A DNA stretch of 64,000 nucleotides from DASQZK01 sp963764345 (GTDB lineage Bacteria > Bacteroidota > Bacteroidia > Bacteroidales > GCA-2748055), in assembly GCA_963764345.1 (NCBI GenBank), contig CAVXSF010000009.1, positions 620,001-684,000 on the forward strand, read 5' to 3'. The notes beneath the pieces were generated by a model. That model searched no databases and was not told the DNA's origin. It saw only the letters and a list, made by a program, of their open reading frames with translations. Positions 45,959 through 57,236 of this stretch are shown piece by piece. A program made the translations under genes and the position numbers. The first letter of the stretch is position 1, and every line of letters begins with the position of its first letter.

Positions 45959-48222
45959 TCATGTATCCTCACCGGTAATTGTTGCCTGTTCAACATCCCT
46001 GTTCTTTCGTCCCAGGTTATTCCTGATGATCCGGCCGTTTACTTTCAGCACATTATGATAAAACTTTTTAGGAACTCCTACCCTGGCCACAGTTCCTGGT
46101 GGGGAATAAAGTTCGGTTAGGAACTGCCAGTCTTCGGAATCAATTTTGAGATTAATTTCGCCCCTGGCAGTTTCTACACGACACGAAACACGATGCAATC
46201 CCTGCAGTTTGGGAATGATCTCATACCGGCTGAATCCCGGTTCAACAGGCTTAATCCCGGCAACGTACTGCGGGAGCAGGTGCAGCGGTGATCCCGACCA
46301 TCCGTGATTATAAGACGACGTGCTCTTTGCGGGGCTGATGTATTCCCACTGTTCCCACAACGTTGTATAGGGCGACGTACCATACTGCCATAGCGGGATT
46401 TCATTCTCTGAAGCGCCGAACCGGTCTGGTTCATGGTAAAAAGGGCGTCAAGAACAAAACGTTCTGTATAGGGACTGGCAAATTCATTTCTCGTCAGGAT
46501 CGCAGCGATCTTTTCATATATGGAACTGTCGGCGATCCCTGACAATACTGCAAGAGCGTTACCCCGGTCGTCGGCCGGACCGGTATAACCGGCTGACCGG
46601 TATTCCTCTCCGTTCCAGTAATACTGGTTAACAGCCCTTTTTAACTGTTCATATTTATGGCTTAAGGAGGCTTCCTCTTTCTGAAGTCCCAGCACGTGAG
46701 CCAGCAGGATATCACCTTTCAGCGCATCAGCATACCAGACATTGTCGAGCAGACGTGCATCGATATTCGTTCCCCAGTCGACCCAGTACCAGTCGCCCTT
46801 CCGCTGATGCACCAAACCATCGGACTCAAGGTTCCAGAGTGCATGATATTTTTCCATGGCCGGAAATACTGCTCTGATGGTAGCGGTATCGCCCGAATAT
46901 AAAAAGTACTGGTAAATGCCATGATATCCCGTAAAGGCTAACATCTGCAATGGCAGTTCTTCGCTGAACCAACCGCCATAAGGCATGTAGATGGTCGAAT
47001 CGGACCTCTGCCAGTTGAACACATTCAAAATGGATTTTCTATCCAGTGCATACACGGCGGTGTCAAAGGCAAAAAACGACTGGTTCATCATGTTGCAAGC
47101 ATCGGCACCGTACTGCGACCGTTCCCTGTCGGGACAATCCATATAATAATCCCGCATGCACACGTAAAGTGTTCGCCGGGCTTTTTCCCAGAGGGTATTC
47201 AGAAAGGGATCATCACAGTTAAAATCAGCTGCAAATGTGGTGTTATAACCCGTCTCACGGTACCCCAAACGAAGGATATCAACATCAGGCGGCATCACAT
47301 AATAGATCTTCTGTCCCGAAATCCATTGCGGTACTTCAAATTCATCCGTACCCCCGCTGCAGATATATTCTGTCATCAGGCCGTTATGGTGGCGCCGGTT
47401 ACCCAGTGAGTATGTATCGGAGAAAATACGGATGGTATCATAGCTTTCCGATCTGATCCTGAAAAACGGCATAACCTGCGCATCATAAGGGAGACAGGCC
47501 ACCAGCGTATCGCCCTGCCGGTACGTTTTCATGTACGGTTTAAGTCCGTAGTCCTTAACCATCGGGACAGACCGGCGAACCAGCCGGTGCCAGGGTGCTA
47601 CCGGCGGAGGTCCGGCTTCCGTGGCATGGTCCCATTCCGAATCATCGAAATGACATCCGGTCCATCCAATATCCAGTGAAGCGTTGAAACCAATATCCTG
47701 CGGAGCATACCTGTAATTGGACCAGGTATCGGCCAGGGAATAAAAGGCCGGATGACGCTTCACCTTCCAGGTCGCATCGGATACGATGTGAGGGCTGTCG
47801 AAGTATAAACCTGCTTTGCCGCTGCTGTGGTGATTAAGTCCGTCACGCCCGTAATAATTCACCAGGATGGCGATCACGTTCCTGCCCTTTTTCAGGAACG
47901 GCCCGATATTCATCTCGTCATAGTACGTGTCACGCGGATTAACGTCCCGGATCAGCTCCCCGTCCCTGACGATAAGCGAATCATTGATCCAAAGCATGTA
48001 TTTTGAGTCGACGGCAATCCGGGCTGTTTCATTGACAATGCTATCCGGTATATCAACAATTTTACGGAAACAAATCCATTGGCCGGGTTTTCCGGCATCA
48101 CCGGCGATGGTGATCCATTCAGCTGGAGGATGAGGCTGGCATGAAGACAGAAACACCAGAACCATAAGACTAAGACTTTGTCCCAGATATCTCACCGATT
48201 TGCGTATAGTTTCTCCTGTCAT
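45959..48222 (-). CDS. GH78-like alpha-L-rhamnosidase lipoprotein, frameshifted
   Basis: The ORF 46174-48222 has a lipoprotein signal (LVFLSSC, Cys near 28), beta domains with ARIAVDSKYMLWINDSL (about 66-82), and the six-hairpin barrel with MDCPDRERSQYGADA (about 358-372, the catalytic-loop equivalent of GH78 DCPQRDE) and YADALKGDILLAHVLG. It loses frame after FTMNQTG. The right C-terminus (LWEQWEYISPAKSTSSYNHGWSGSPLHLLPQYVAG and a beta domain to 45959) is in the next frame; one base is missing at about 46418-46430. Joined, it is about 754 residues. It should release alpha-L-rhamnose from plant or algal glycans outside the cytoplasm. Confidence 0.83.
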
Positions 48223-48636
48223 GGTAAATAGTGGATTAATAAGGATGATGAAGACTTGAAGGAGTTCTTATGGTCTGTGCTATTCCGTTTAAATATCCAT
48301 TCAAACACAAAGTTAGAAGAATAATTTTAGAAAAAAATGGAGCCGAGATCACGGGAAGGAAGAAGAAAATTTAAATTTTCATTACAAATTTGCTCCTCAA
48401 GAGAATAGCTGAAGGAGCCATCGCACATCGTTTCGGTTTATGCAGCAACCCTGCCCATATCATTCTATTCATAACCTTTGGAAATTCCTTCGTTGCTGAT
48501 TACGGTGTGAAGCCGGTTATGTCAATGCTTGTAAACATTTCTTCCCCTTTTCTGTAATTCTCCAGGCGGTCGTAAGCGAAGATACGGTGAACAATCGTCT
48601 GCCGGGGAAATGAAAATATCCGTACGTACCCGTATT
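48223..48636. other. Intergenic, nothing recognised
   Basis: Between the rhamnosidase and the GH39 gene, both on the minus strand. No open frame, repeat or terminator was found. The gap suggests the two genes have separate promoters. Confidence 0.4.
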
Positions 48637-50028
48637 TTACTGACTGATCTCAATCCGGTTGATCTCATAGGGTGCCAGGGAGATGTTCAACGGATCATTT
48701 TCAAGTTCTTTCAGAGAACCTGACCGGAGCACCTCGGCATTGTTCACAGCTCGTTCGGGATCAAGCCTGATAAGCCTAAAAGTCCCATCTTTCATGGATG
48801 GGAGGCTGACAGAGGCCTGGTATGTTTTCCCCTGCCCCCGGGCAGGAAAATTCCAGACAAGGATATTCGTCCAATGGCCATTTTTGGAGGCAAGGGTTTT
48901 CAGCTCATCATTTGTCCCGCTAACCTTCAGTTGTTGTCCTTCAAGAAGACTGAGCCAATGGAATACGAAATAGGAAGGCCTTACCCTGCCCTGATTATCA
49001 TAAATCCCGCTATACTGGGGCATGACATTCCACCAATGGGCCATAAACGCGGTCCCTTTTTCGGAAAAGAAAGGCCTGAATTCACCGGGATCGACGAAAA
49101 AATCACGGATATGATAGTACGCGCTCCGGCTCAGTCCCTCATCACTGAATACACTGGTCGCCTCAAGAATAAATGCAGGCTGGAACCCTGGATTAAGGTT
49201 AGGATTGAAGAGATCCATGTTCCATTCCGTTATCATTGTTTCAGTATTTTTCAGCAGCGGGTATTTCGCTAGTTTTGACTTAATGGTCCTGATGCTCTGC
49301 CGAAAAAAATCCGGGTTATTGGTATATCCATGCCAGGAGAAAAAATCGAGGGGTGCACTGCCCCTTCCGCAGTAAGCGATCAGGGAGTCACCGATTGGGT
49401 TCATGTACCAGGCAAGAGCCGGACCACCAACCTTAGCTTTCGGGTCGGCTTTCAGAATGGCCCGGGCTGTGTGAGTATAATAGACCAGGTAATCTTCAGG
49501 TTTGAAAAGGTAAGGACAGCCCCCGTCTTCCCCGATATCCACCTCATTCCCTATTTCCCAGTATTCAACCCCGTAATTCTTCTCCTTACAGTGACGAACC
49601 AGTTGATAAACCAGTTCGTCCCACTCCCCGTAGTTTGCAGGCTGGCATATGAACTGATCAACTTTCGGGAATAGTACAGCCGGCTTGAAACAGATGTCAG
49701 GAATGGGCTGTGCACCTGTCGCCACAATAGCGGAAAACATGCGGTCAAGCTTGTCCCAGCTATACTGCCCCTTTGCCGGGTAAATATTGTAATACTCCTG
49801 AAGAAAGAATCGTATCGTCTTTGGATGAAGCTGCTCCAGTTGAGGTAAATGGGTGTCAATCATGGGTTCTGAGGAAAGCCCTCCCTGTCCGAGGGAATAA
49901 TTTGTCAGGTCGGTTTTCCCCGTAAGGGGTGAGCCGTCAATGATCAGTTGAAGCGGTGGGGCCTGGGCAAATATTACCCCGAAAAAGAAAAGACCGACAT
50001 AAACCATGGAAAAAAACCTGGAAGTCAT
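48637..50028 (-). CDS. GH39-type glycoside hydrolase (xylosidase-like)
   Basis: 463 residues with a signal peptide (about 1-22). A TIM barrel (about 45-360) carries the clan A signature: the acid/base Glu in YWEIGNEVD (E162) and the nucleophile Glu in MITEWNMD (E268), with SWHGYTNNPDFF between. A C-terminal beta sandwich (about 365-463) ends EINRIEIS. GH39 enzymes hydrolyse beta-xylosides, alpha-L-iduronides or related linkages; the exact sugar cannot be told. Secreted. It is divergent from the YncE-phosphoesterase gene, with 143 bases between them. Confidence 0.85.
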   Translation of the reverse strand: MTSRFFSMVYVGLFFFGVIFAQAPPLQLIIDGSPLTGKTDLTNYSLGQGGLSSEPMIDTHLPQLEQLHPKTIRFFLQEYYNIYPAKGQYSWDKLDRMFSAIVATGAQPIPDICFKPAVLFPKVDQFICQPANYGEWDELVYQLVRHCKEKNYGVEYWEIGNEVDIGEDGGCPYLFKPEDYLVYYTHTARAILKADPKAKVGGPALAWYMNPIGDSLIAYCGRGSAPLDFFSWHGYTNNPDFFRQSIRTIKSKLAKYPLLKNTETMITEWNMDLFNPNLNPGFQPAFILEATSVFSDEGLSRSAYYHIRDFFVDPGEFRPFFSEKGTAFMAHWWNVMPQYSGIYDNQGRVRPSYFVFHWLSLLEGQQLKVSGTNDELKTLASKNGHWTNILVWNFPARGQGKTYQASVSLPSMKDGTFRLIRLDPERAVNNAEVLRSGSLKELENDPLNISLAPYEINRIEISQ

Positions 50029-50171
50029 GCGATATAATATTAATTATTACTGTTCCGCGGATAAAATCCCGGATTTCTGTCTGAAAGACATTATAAAGAT
50101 AACTGATTCCAAAAGACTTTTATACCTTTATTCCTCATTGAATTTGATACTCATTAAACTCATGATCCGCC

Positions 50172-52694
50172 ATGATTAAGCACTCCATCAGAAATTGCCG
50201 CCTGATGATCCCGATCATGCTCCTTTTTTCGCTCAATGTCTCGTCGCAGTTTGTCCCCGGAGATCAGAAGGTAGGTCCCCAGCCCGACGGCAGCATTCTC
50301 GTCCCGTCCAACCAGTTGCTGCGACCGGCAGGCAACCAGGTGTACATGCCGGGCCGGCCGGTTGACCTTTGCCTTACGCCTGACAGACATACGTTAATTG
50401 TAAAAAATTCCTTTGATCTTAAATTCATAAACATTCGCACTAAAAAAATCATTCAGTCCCTGCCCTATCCAACCGGCGCTGCATCCTTCACCGGGCTGTG
50501 TCTTTCCTCCGACGGTAAAAGGATATTTGTCTCCACTGCCGAAAACCGTGTGCTTACAGCAGTAAAAGGAAAAAATCATGAATATCACTGGTCGGGCTCT
50601 TATACCTTGCCGGAACCTGAGATAGGGGGATACCCGGTTCCGGGGGGATTAATCCTGAACCAGGGTGAAGATAAACTGTATGTGACCCTGAGCCGGAACA
50701 ACAGCCTCGCCGTCATCACACTTGCCGACTCCTCCGTCACAGAAATACCGGCAGGCATCGCCCCATACGATGTGGTACTCTTCTCAACAGAAAAAGCCTA
50801 TGTCAGCAACTGGGGCGGCCGGCGGCCACGGCCGGGGGAAACCGTCTACAACACTTCGGGCAGTGAAGTCCTGGTCGATCCTGAAACCGGTATTGCCAAC
50901 AATGGCAGTGTTTCCGTAATTGATCTGAAAGAAAATAAAGAAATCAAAAACATTGAAACGGGCCTTCACCCGTCCGGAATGGTATTAAGTCCGGATAAAA
51001 GCCGGTTATACGTAGCCTGTGCCAACAGTGATGTCATTTCGGTTATCGATACAAAAACAGATTCCGTAATCGAAACGGTTTCCGTGCATTTTAAAGACGG
51101 AATGCCCTTTGGAAGCGGGCCGAATGCGGTTGCGGTTTCTCCTGACGGGAAGAAGCTTTACGTTGCCAACGGCACGGATAATGCCATCTGTGAGATAAAC
51201 ACAACTTCACCCTGTAAAGTCGAAGGATATATCCCCACCGGCTGGTATCCGGGATCGGTTATTACGGATAAACGTGGAAAATTCCTGTATGTGGCCAATG
51301 TTAAGGGCATTGGTTCGAGGAACAAAGGGGAGAATCAAACCGGCTTCAGCACCTATAACTACCTGGGCACCATTTCCCTGATACCCGTTCCGGACGAACA
51401 TACGTTAAATGAAATGACAGCGGTTGTAAGGCAAAACAATACCTTAACAGAAAATTCACCACGGGCAGCCAATGCTCCCAAAATAGTACCCGTTCCCTAT
51501 TTACCCGGCCAGACTTCCCCGATCAAACACGTGATCTACATCATTAAGGAAAATCGAACCTACGACCAGGTTTTCGGCGATATGACACAAGGCAATGGCG
51601 ATACCAGCCTGGTGATGTTCGGCAGGAATGTGACACCGAATCACCATCTTCTGGCAGAGACCTTTGGCCTGATGGACAACTTCAACTGCAGCGGGGTGTT
51701 AAGTGCTGACGGGCATCAGTGGACGGATGAAGCCTATGTGACCGATTATATCGAAAAGTTCTTCGGCGATTTTACCCGAAGCTACCCGTATGATGGTAAT
51801 GATGCCCTGGCCTATGCCGGCTCCGGTTTCATCTGGGACAATGTCCTTCGTCATGGTCTGACCTTTCGCAATTACGGTGAATTTGTAACGGCGGTCATCA
51901 ACCCGCCTGATGCACAATTCACCGATATCTATGATGATTTCGTGACCGGCCTGCATACCATTTCGATCAGGTCGAAGGTAAATCTTGAACAGCTCGGTCC
52001 TTATACCTGTCCCACCTATGTCAGTTTTCCCACCAAAGTCCCTGACGTTTACCGTGCTGCCGAATTTATCAAAGAACTGCATGCGTATGAAGAGAATGAC
52101 GAGCTTCCCAATTTTATCATTATCGCCCTGCCCGCCGATCATACTTCGGGAACAAGACCGGGAAGGCCGACACCTGAAGCTGCAGTTGCCGACAATGACC
52201 TGGCACTGGGAAGGATTGTCGAAGCAGTTTCCGGAAGTAAGTTCTGGCCGGAGACCTGCATTTTCGTCACAGAGGATGATCCACAGGACGGACTCGATCA
52301 TGTGGACGGTCACCGTACCGTCGGGCTGGTAATCAGTCCATGGTCTGCCCGCGGGAGTGTAATCTCCACGTACTATTCACAGATCAATATGGTCAGGACC
52401 ATCGAGAACATTCTTGGTCTGCCTCCGATGAACCAGCTCGACCTCTCGTCCGAACCCATGTTCGACTGTTTTCAGGAAACACCGGATTTCACGCCATACC
52501 GGGTACAGGAAAACAATATCCCGCTGGAAGAGATCAATCCCCCCCTTTCTGCCCTGAAGGGTGATGCCCTCTTTTGGGCGCAAAAATCCATGGAACAGGA
52601 CCTGGACGAGGTGGACCGCATCGATGAAGATGTATTCAACCGGATCATCTGGCATGCGGTGAAGGGGTACGAGGTGCCGTATCCGGAGCATTAA
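50172..52694 (+). CDS. Bifunctional YncE beta-propeller/phosphoesterase protein
   Basis: 840 residues with a signal peptide (about 1-25). A YVTN-type beta propeller (about 45-400) shows repeats such as GLHPSGMVLSPDKSRLYVAC and GPNAVAVSPDGKKLYVANG. The C-terminal PF04185-type phosphoesterase domain (about 450-810) starts IKHVIYIIKENRTYDQVFGDM and contains NFNCSGVLSADGHQW, PADHTSG and VTEDDPQDGLDHVDGHR, the metal-site motifs of the alkaline phosphatase superfamily. The substrate is unknown (phosphodiester or phospholipid-like in relatives). The domain pair is common in Bacteroidetes. The dispersed repeat starts about 170 bases after its stop. Confidence 0.87.
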   Translation: MIKHSIRNCRLMIPIMLLFSLNVSSQFVPGDQKVGPQPDGSILVPSNQLLRPAGNQVYMPGRPVDLCLTPDRHTLIVKNSFDLKFINIRTKKIIQSLPYPTGAASFTGLCLSSDGKRIFVSTAENRVLTAVKGKNHEYHWSGSYTLPEPEIGGYPVPGGLILNQGEDKLYVTLSRNNSLAVITLADSSVTEIPAGIAPYDVVLFSTEKAYVSNWGGRRPRPGETVYNTSGSEVLVDPETGIANNGSVSVIDLKENKEIKNIETGLHPSGMVLSPDKSRLYVACANSDVISVIDTKTDSVIETVSVHFKDGMPFGSGPNAVAVSPDGKKLYVANGTDNAICEINTTSPCKVEGYIPTGWYPGSVITDKRGKFLYVANVKGIGSRNKGENQTGFSTYNYLGTISLIPVPDEHTLNEMTAVVRQNNTLTENSPRAANAPKIVPVPYLPGQTSPIKHVIYIIKENRTYDQVFGDMTQGNGDTSLVMFGRNVTPNHHLLAETFGLMDNFNCSGVLSADGHQWTDEAYVTDYIEKFFGDFTRSYPYDGNDALAYAGSGFIWDNVLRHGLTFRNYGEFVTAVINPPDAQFTDIYDDFVTGLHTISIRSKVNLEQLGPYTCPTYVSFPTKVPDVYRAAEFIKELHAYEENDELPNFIIIALPADHTSGTRPGRPTPEAAVADNDLALGRIVEAVSGSKFWPETCIFVTEDDPQDGLDHVDGHRTVGLVISPWSARGSVISTYYSQINMVRTIENILGLPPMNQLDLSSEPMFDCFQETPDFTPYRVQENNIPLEEINPPLSALKGDALFWAQKSMEQDLDEVDRIDEDVFNRIIWHAVKGYEVPYPEH

Positions 52695-52867
52695 GGGAAA
52701 TAAGAAGGATGGCTTCATGCGGATAAGATCCGGAATTGAAGGCCACTTTAAATGTTAGCAGCAGGAATTTCCTAAATGCCCTGAGCATTTTCAAGCGTGA
52801 AATAACCATTCACATCTGTTCATAAAGCCAAACATGGGAAGGAGGGGTATTCCTTTGTTGAGAAGTC

Positions 52868-53112
52868 TAATACAAAAAACGACTGAAATATTTTTGCAGT
52901 GAGAAAAAAAAATGATGATTTCAGCTGTCATTCGTCAAAACGAGAGTCATCATTTTGGGTGAGTTGATAACTTTTCGTCAAAAAGTGGGAATGGGGACGC
53001 TGAGATCAGGGGGGTGAAAGTCATTAAGGGCGGCGGGTTTGGAAGGCGGGGGTGGGATCCCTTTTCAAGAAAAGACTCCGTAGAATGACGAAGCCCCTTT
53101 CTGTGCCCTGAC
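52868..53112 (+). repeat. Dispersed 243-bp repeat, copy B
   Basis: Matches copy A at 45418-45660. In this copy the inverted repeat is perfect: AAAATGATGA (52909-52918) with TCATCATTTT (52947-52956) around a 28-base loop. It sits directly before the tandem array. Confidence 0.7.
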
Positions 53113-53157
53113 GTAATCCGGTACTTTGGGAAGAAAGGGAAGGTTAAGAAGAGAGGA

Positions 53158-55529
53158 AGGGAGTTAGGGATTGAGGGAGTTAGTGGGTAGGAGGTTAGAG
53201 GTTAGGGGTTAGGGAACCCATGTGAACAGTGTGAACGGGAATTCTGATTGTTAAATATCAATATCAAAAACGTAGAGACGTGATGCATCACGTCTTCTTG
53301 GGGAATTGAATATCGAATATTGAATATCGAATATCGAATCATGAATTCGGAGAAGGGAGAAGGATTCAGTAAATGCTACGGTGGGCTGGGTTTCCCCTTT
53401 AGGGGACTAAGGGGTGAGCGTGGGGAGTGAGAGAGTTAGGGATTGAGGGATTGAGGGATTGAGGGATTGAGTTAGGAAGTTAGAGATTAGAGGTTAGGGA
53501 ACCCGTGTGAACAGTGTGAACGGGAATTCTGATTGTTAAATATCAATATCAAAAACGTAGAGACGTGATGCATCACGTCTTCTTGGGGAATTGAATATCG
53601 AATATTGAATATCGAATATCGAATCATGAATTCGGAGAAGGGAGAAGGACTTAGTAAATGCTACGGTGGGCTGGGTTTCCCCTTTAGGGGACTAAGGGGT
53701 GAGCGTGGGGAGTGAGGGAGTTAGGGAGTTAGGGATTGAGGGATTGAGGGATTGAGGGATTGAGTTAGGAAGTTAGAGATTAGAGGTTAGGGAACCCGTG
53801 TGAAGAGTGTGAACGGGAATTCTGATTGTTAAATATCAAAATCAAAAACGTAGATGACGTGATGCATCACGTCTTCGTGGGGAATTGAATATCGAATCAT
53901 TGAATATCGAATATCGAATCATGAATTCGGAGAAGGGAGAAGGATTTAGTAAATGCTACGGTGGGCTGGGTTTCCCCTTTAGGGGACTAAGGGGTGAGCG
54001 TGGGGAGTTAGATAGGGATTGAGGGATTGAGGGATTGAGGGATTGAGTTAGGAAGTTAGAGATTAGAGGTTAGGGAGACCCGTGTGAAGAGTGTGAACGG
54101 GAATTCTGATTGTTAAATATCAAAATCAAAAACGTAGAGACGTGATGCATCACGTCTCCTTGGGGAATTGAATATCGAATATCGAATATCGAATATCGAA
54201 TCATGAATTCGGAGAAGGGAGAAGGATTAGTAAATGCTACGGTGGGCTGGGTTTCCCCTTTAGGGGACTAAGGGGTGAGCGTGGGGAGTTAGGGATTAGA
54301 TTAGGGATTGAGGGATTGAGGGATTGAGGGATTGAGTTAGGAAGTTAGAGATTAGAGGTTAGGGAACCCGTGTGAACAGTGTAAACGGGAATTCTGATTG
54401 TTAAATATCAATATCAAAAACGTAGAGACGTGATGCATCACGTCTTCTTGGGGAATTGAATATCGAATATCGAATATCGAATATCGAATCATGAATTCGG
54501 AGAAGGGAGAAGGATTCAGTAAATGCTACGGTGGGCTGGGTTTCCCCTTTAGGGGACTAAGGGGTGAGCGTGGGGAGTGAGGGAGTTAGGGAGTTAGGGA
54601 TTGAGGGATTGAGGGATTGAGGGATTAGGAATTAGGGTTAAGGATTAGAGGTTAGGGGTTAGGGAACCCGTGTGAACAGTGTGAACGGGAATTCTGATTG
54701 TTAAATATCAATATCAAAAACGTAGAGACGTGATGCATCACGTCTCTTGGGGAATTGAATATCGAATAATGAATATCGAATATCGAATCATGAATTCGGA
54801 GAAGGGAGAAGGATTCAGTAAATGCTACGGTGGGCTGGGTTTCCCCTTTAGGGGACTAAGGGGTGAGCGTGGGGAGTGAGAGAGTTAGGGAGTTAGGGAT
54901 TGAGGGATTGAGGGATTGAGGGATTGAGTTAGGAAGTTAGAGATTAGGGGTTAGGGAACCCGTGTGAACAGTGTGAACGGGAATTCTGATTGTTAAATAT
55001 CAATATCAAAAACGTAGAGACGTGATGCATCACGTCTTCTTGGGGAATTGAATATCGAATATCGAATATCGAATATCGAATCATGAATTCGGAGAAGGGA
55101 GAAGGATTCAGTAAATGCTACGGTGGGCTGGGTTTCCCCTTTAGGGGACTAAGGGGTGAGCGTGGGGAGTGAGAGAGTTAGAGAGTTAGGATAATGAGGG
55201 ATTGAGGGATTGAGGGATTGAGGGATTGAGGGATTGAGTTAGGAAGTTAGAGATTAGAGGTTAGGGAACCCGTGTGAACAGTGTGAACGGGAATTCTGAT
55301 TGTTAAATATCAATATCAAAAACGTAGAGACGTGATGCATCACGTCTTCTTGGGGAATTGAATATCGAATATCGAATATCGAATATCGAATCATGAATTC
55401 GGAGAAGGGAGAAGGATTCAGTAAATGCTACGGTGGGCTGGGTTTCCCCTTTAAGGGGACTAAGGGGTGAGCGCGGGGAGTTAGAGAGTTAGGGATTGAG
55501 GGATTGAGGGATTGAGGGAGTTAGTGGGA
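53158..55529. repeat. Tandem array of an approximately 290-bp unit, 8 copies
   Basis: The marker ATGAATTCGG occurs at 53341, 53626, 53921, 54203, 54491, 54790, 55083 and 55393, so units are 282-310 bp. Each unit has, in order: GGGATTGA repeats (8-bp period), a GTTAGG-rich stretch, GAACCCGTGTGAACAGTGTGAACGG, the 20-bp palindrome AGACGTGATGCATCACGTCT (first at 53276-53295), GAATATC repeats (7-bp period) and TGCTACGGTGGGCTGGGTTTCCCC with a fixed tail. Copies are about 95 percent alike; length changes fall in the short repeats. No ORF crosses the unit. Confidence 0.95.
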
Positions 55530-55694
55530 AGAAAGGGATTTCCCTTGTTCCCCCACCTTTCAGCCTGTGATTTGAATTCAGGAAATTTCCGCCTAAATTT
55601 GTATATACCGGTTAAATCCTGCGATCCCTGAATCCTACCGGGACTGTGCCGGTCAGTGTTCACATAAATTAATGAGCCTATGCCTGACTTAACG

Positions 55695-56948
55695 ATGATT
55701 TCAAAAATTCCCGCGTGGCTTACCATCCTGTATTTCACGGGCATCTTTAACTTGCAGGCACAATCTGTTGCAAAACCTGCCTGGACTCACTTTTACATCG
55801 ACGCCATCCTTCCCGGCTTTTCCTGGGGTACCGGCGGACCTGCACTTGCGGACTACGATCACGACGGCGACCTCGATGCCGTGGTATCACGACGGGTAAC
55901 CAAAGAAGCCTGGTGGTATGAACGGCGAAACGATTCGGTGTGGATCCCCCATGTAATGGGATATTCTGAAAATCTGGCCGGCACACTGGGAACAACCTCC
56001 ATTGACATGGACCACGACGGCTGGATGGACGTCGTTTTCGAAAAAGTATGGTTCAGAAATCCGGGCAACCTGGTCAAAAATCCGGATGACCGATGGCAGC
56101 CACATGCTTTCCGGGGTGGCGGTCATGATATCCTGAGGTACGACATGAACGGGGACAGCCTCGAGGACCTGGTGATCTACGACGGAAAAAAACTTGCCTG
56201 GTACAATACTGCCACCGACAGCCTGGTGGAAACCATCGTGAGTGAAGGCAATGATGATCACGGCGGTACCGCACCAAAAGGTGTTGGGGACCTGGATGGC
56301 GACGGGGACCCCGACCTGGTCATCCCCGGCTTCTGGTTTGAAAATCCGGGCAGTGACACCGTTGCCTGGACCCGGCACGAATGGCCGTATCATCCTGTTC
56401 CTAACGCTTCCTATGGCCGCAGCATCAGGGCATGGATAACCGATATCAATCACGACGGCAAAAATGACATCGTTTACAGTAATTGTGATACGGGTGGTTC
56501 GCACGTCTTCTGGGTGGAAAATAAAGAAAACGGTAAAAAATGGATATCACATGAACTTCCCGACCCTCCAACCAGGGAGGGCGATGTTCCAGGCACCGGA
56601 TCCTTTCATTCGCTGGGTGTGGCGGATTTCAACCTGGACGGTTATCCCGACATTTTCGCCGGGGAGCAGGAAGACCCCGACACGTATATGGAAGGTGCCG
56701 GAAAAGTCGCCATGAAGCCTCGTGGATTAAAAGAACGGGGAGTCATCTGGTATAATAGTGGCGGAAAAAATCCCAAATTTGAAGTTTTCCTGATCCATGT
56801 TGATAATCCGGGATGGCATGATGCTCAGCTGGGAGATGTTGACGGGGACGGCGATACCGATATTGTATCCAAGGTATGGAATGCAGACCGGGGACAACCT
56901 TATCACCTGGACTACTGGAGGAATGACCTTAGTAAATCACCGCACTAA
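55695..56948 (+). CDS. Secreted FG-GAP/VCBS repeat protein
   Basis: Start taken at 55695 (Met6 of the longest frame), giving 417 residues and a signal peptide (ending NLQAQ). Seven-bladed propeller repeats of the FG-GAP type are marked by calcium-binding loops: DYDHDGDLDAV, DMDHDGWMDVV, DMNGDSLEDLV, DLDGDGDPDLV, DINHDGKNDIV, DFNLDGYPDIF and DVDGDGDTDIV. Such proteins bind surfaces or glycans and often have no catalytic role. It is the first gene after the tandem array and begins about 165 bases beyond it. Confidence 0.85.
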   Translation: MISKIPAWLTILYFTGIFNLQAQSVAKPAWTHFYIDAILPGFSWGTGGPALADYDHDGDLDAVVSRRVTKEAWWYERRNDSVWIPHVMGYSENLAGTLGTTSIDMDHDGWMDVVFEKVWFRNPGNLVKNPDDRWQPHAFRGGGHDILRYDMNGDSLEDLVIYDGKKLAWYNTATDSLVETIVSEGNDDHGGTAPKGVGDLDGDGDPDLVIPGFWFENPGSDTVAWTRHEWPYHPVPNASYGRSIRAWITDINHDGKNDIVYSNCDTGGSHVFWVENKENGKKWISHELPDPPTREGDVPGTGSFHSLGVADFNLDGYPDIFAGEQEDPDTYMEGAGKVAMKPRGLKERGVIWYNSGGKNPKFEVFLIHVDNPGWHDAQLGDVDGDGDTDIVSKVWNADRGQPYHLDYWRNDLSKSPH

Positions 56949-57236
56949 TCTCTGTCTTTGTAATTTTTTTCAGTATTCATTTAATTTGTATATAGGTGAC
57001 TTAAATGTAACTTATAAAGTAATTTTACTTACAAATTAAAGTACGAGTAGATTTTGAATATACGATCTAAATTATGATCTCTGAATATCAAAATGTAATT
57101 TTAAAACACAGATAACGAAGATAAAACGGATTATCGCGGATCCTGATCTGCATAAATCCGTCTGATCCGTCCCGGCATTAATCGTCGTGTTCCGAGTTCC
57201 CTGATTCAAAAAAAAGATACCTGTTCAACCAGAAAT
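56949..57236. other. Intergenic with AT-rich and dispersed words
   Basis: An AT-rich stretch (GTAACTTATAAAGTAATTTTACTTAC) is followed by an ACACAGATAACGAAGATAAAACGGATTATCGCGGATC-type word block near 57105-57145, a sequence type that recurs between genes in Bacteroidetes. The promoter for the next gene must lie here. No gene seen. Confidence 0.4.

Noticed and set aside
53158..55529. CRISPR array
   Set aside because: Units are 282-310 bp and similar over their full length, with no unique spacers and no cas genes nearby.
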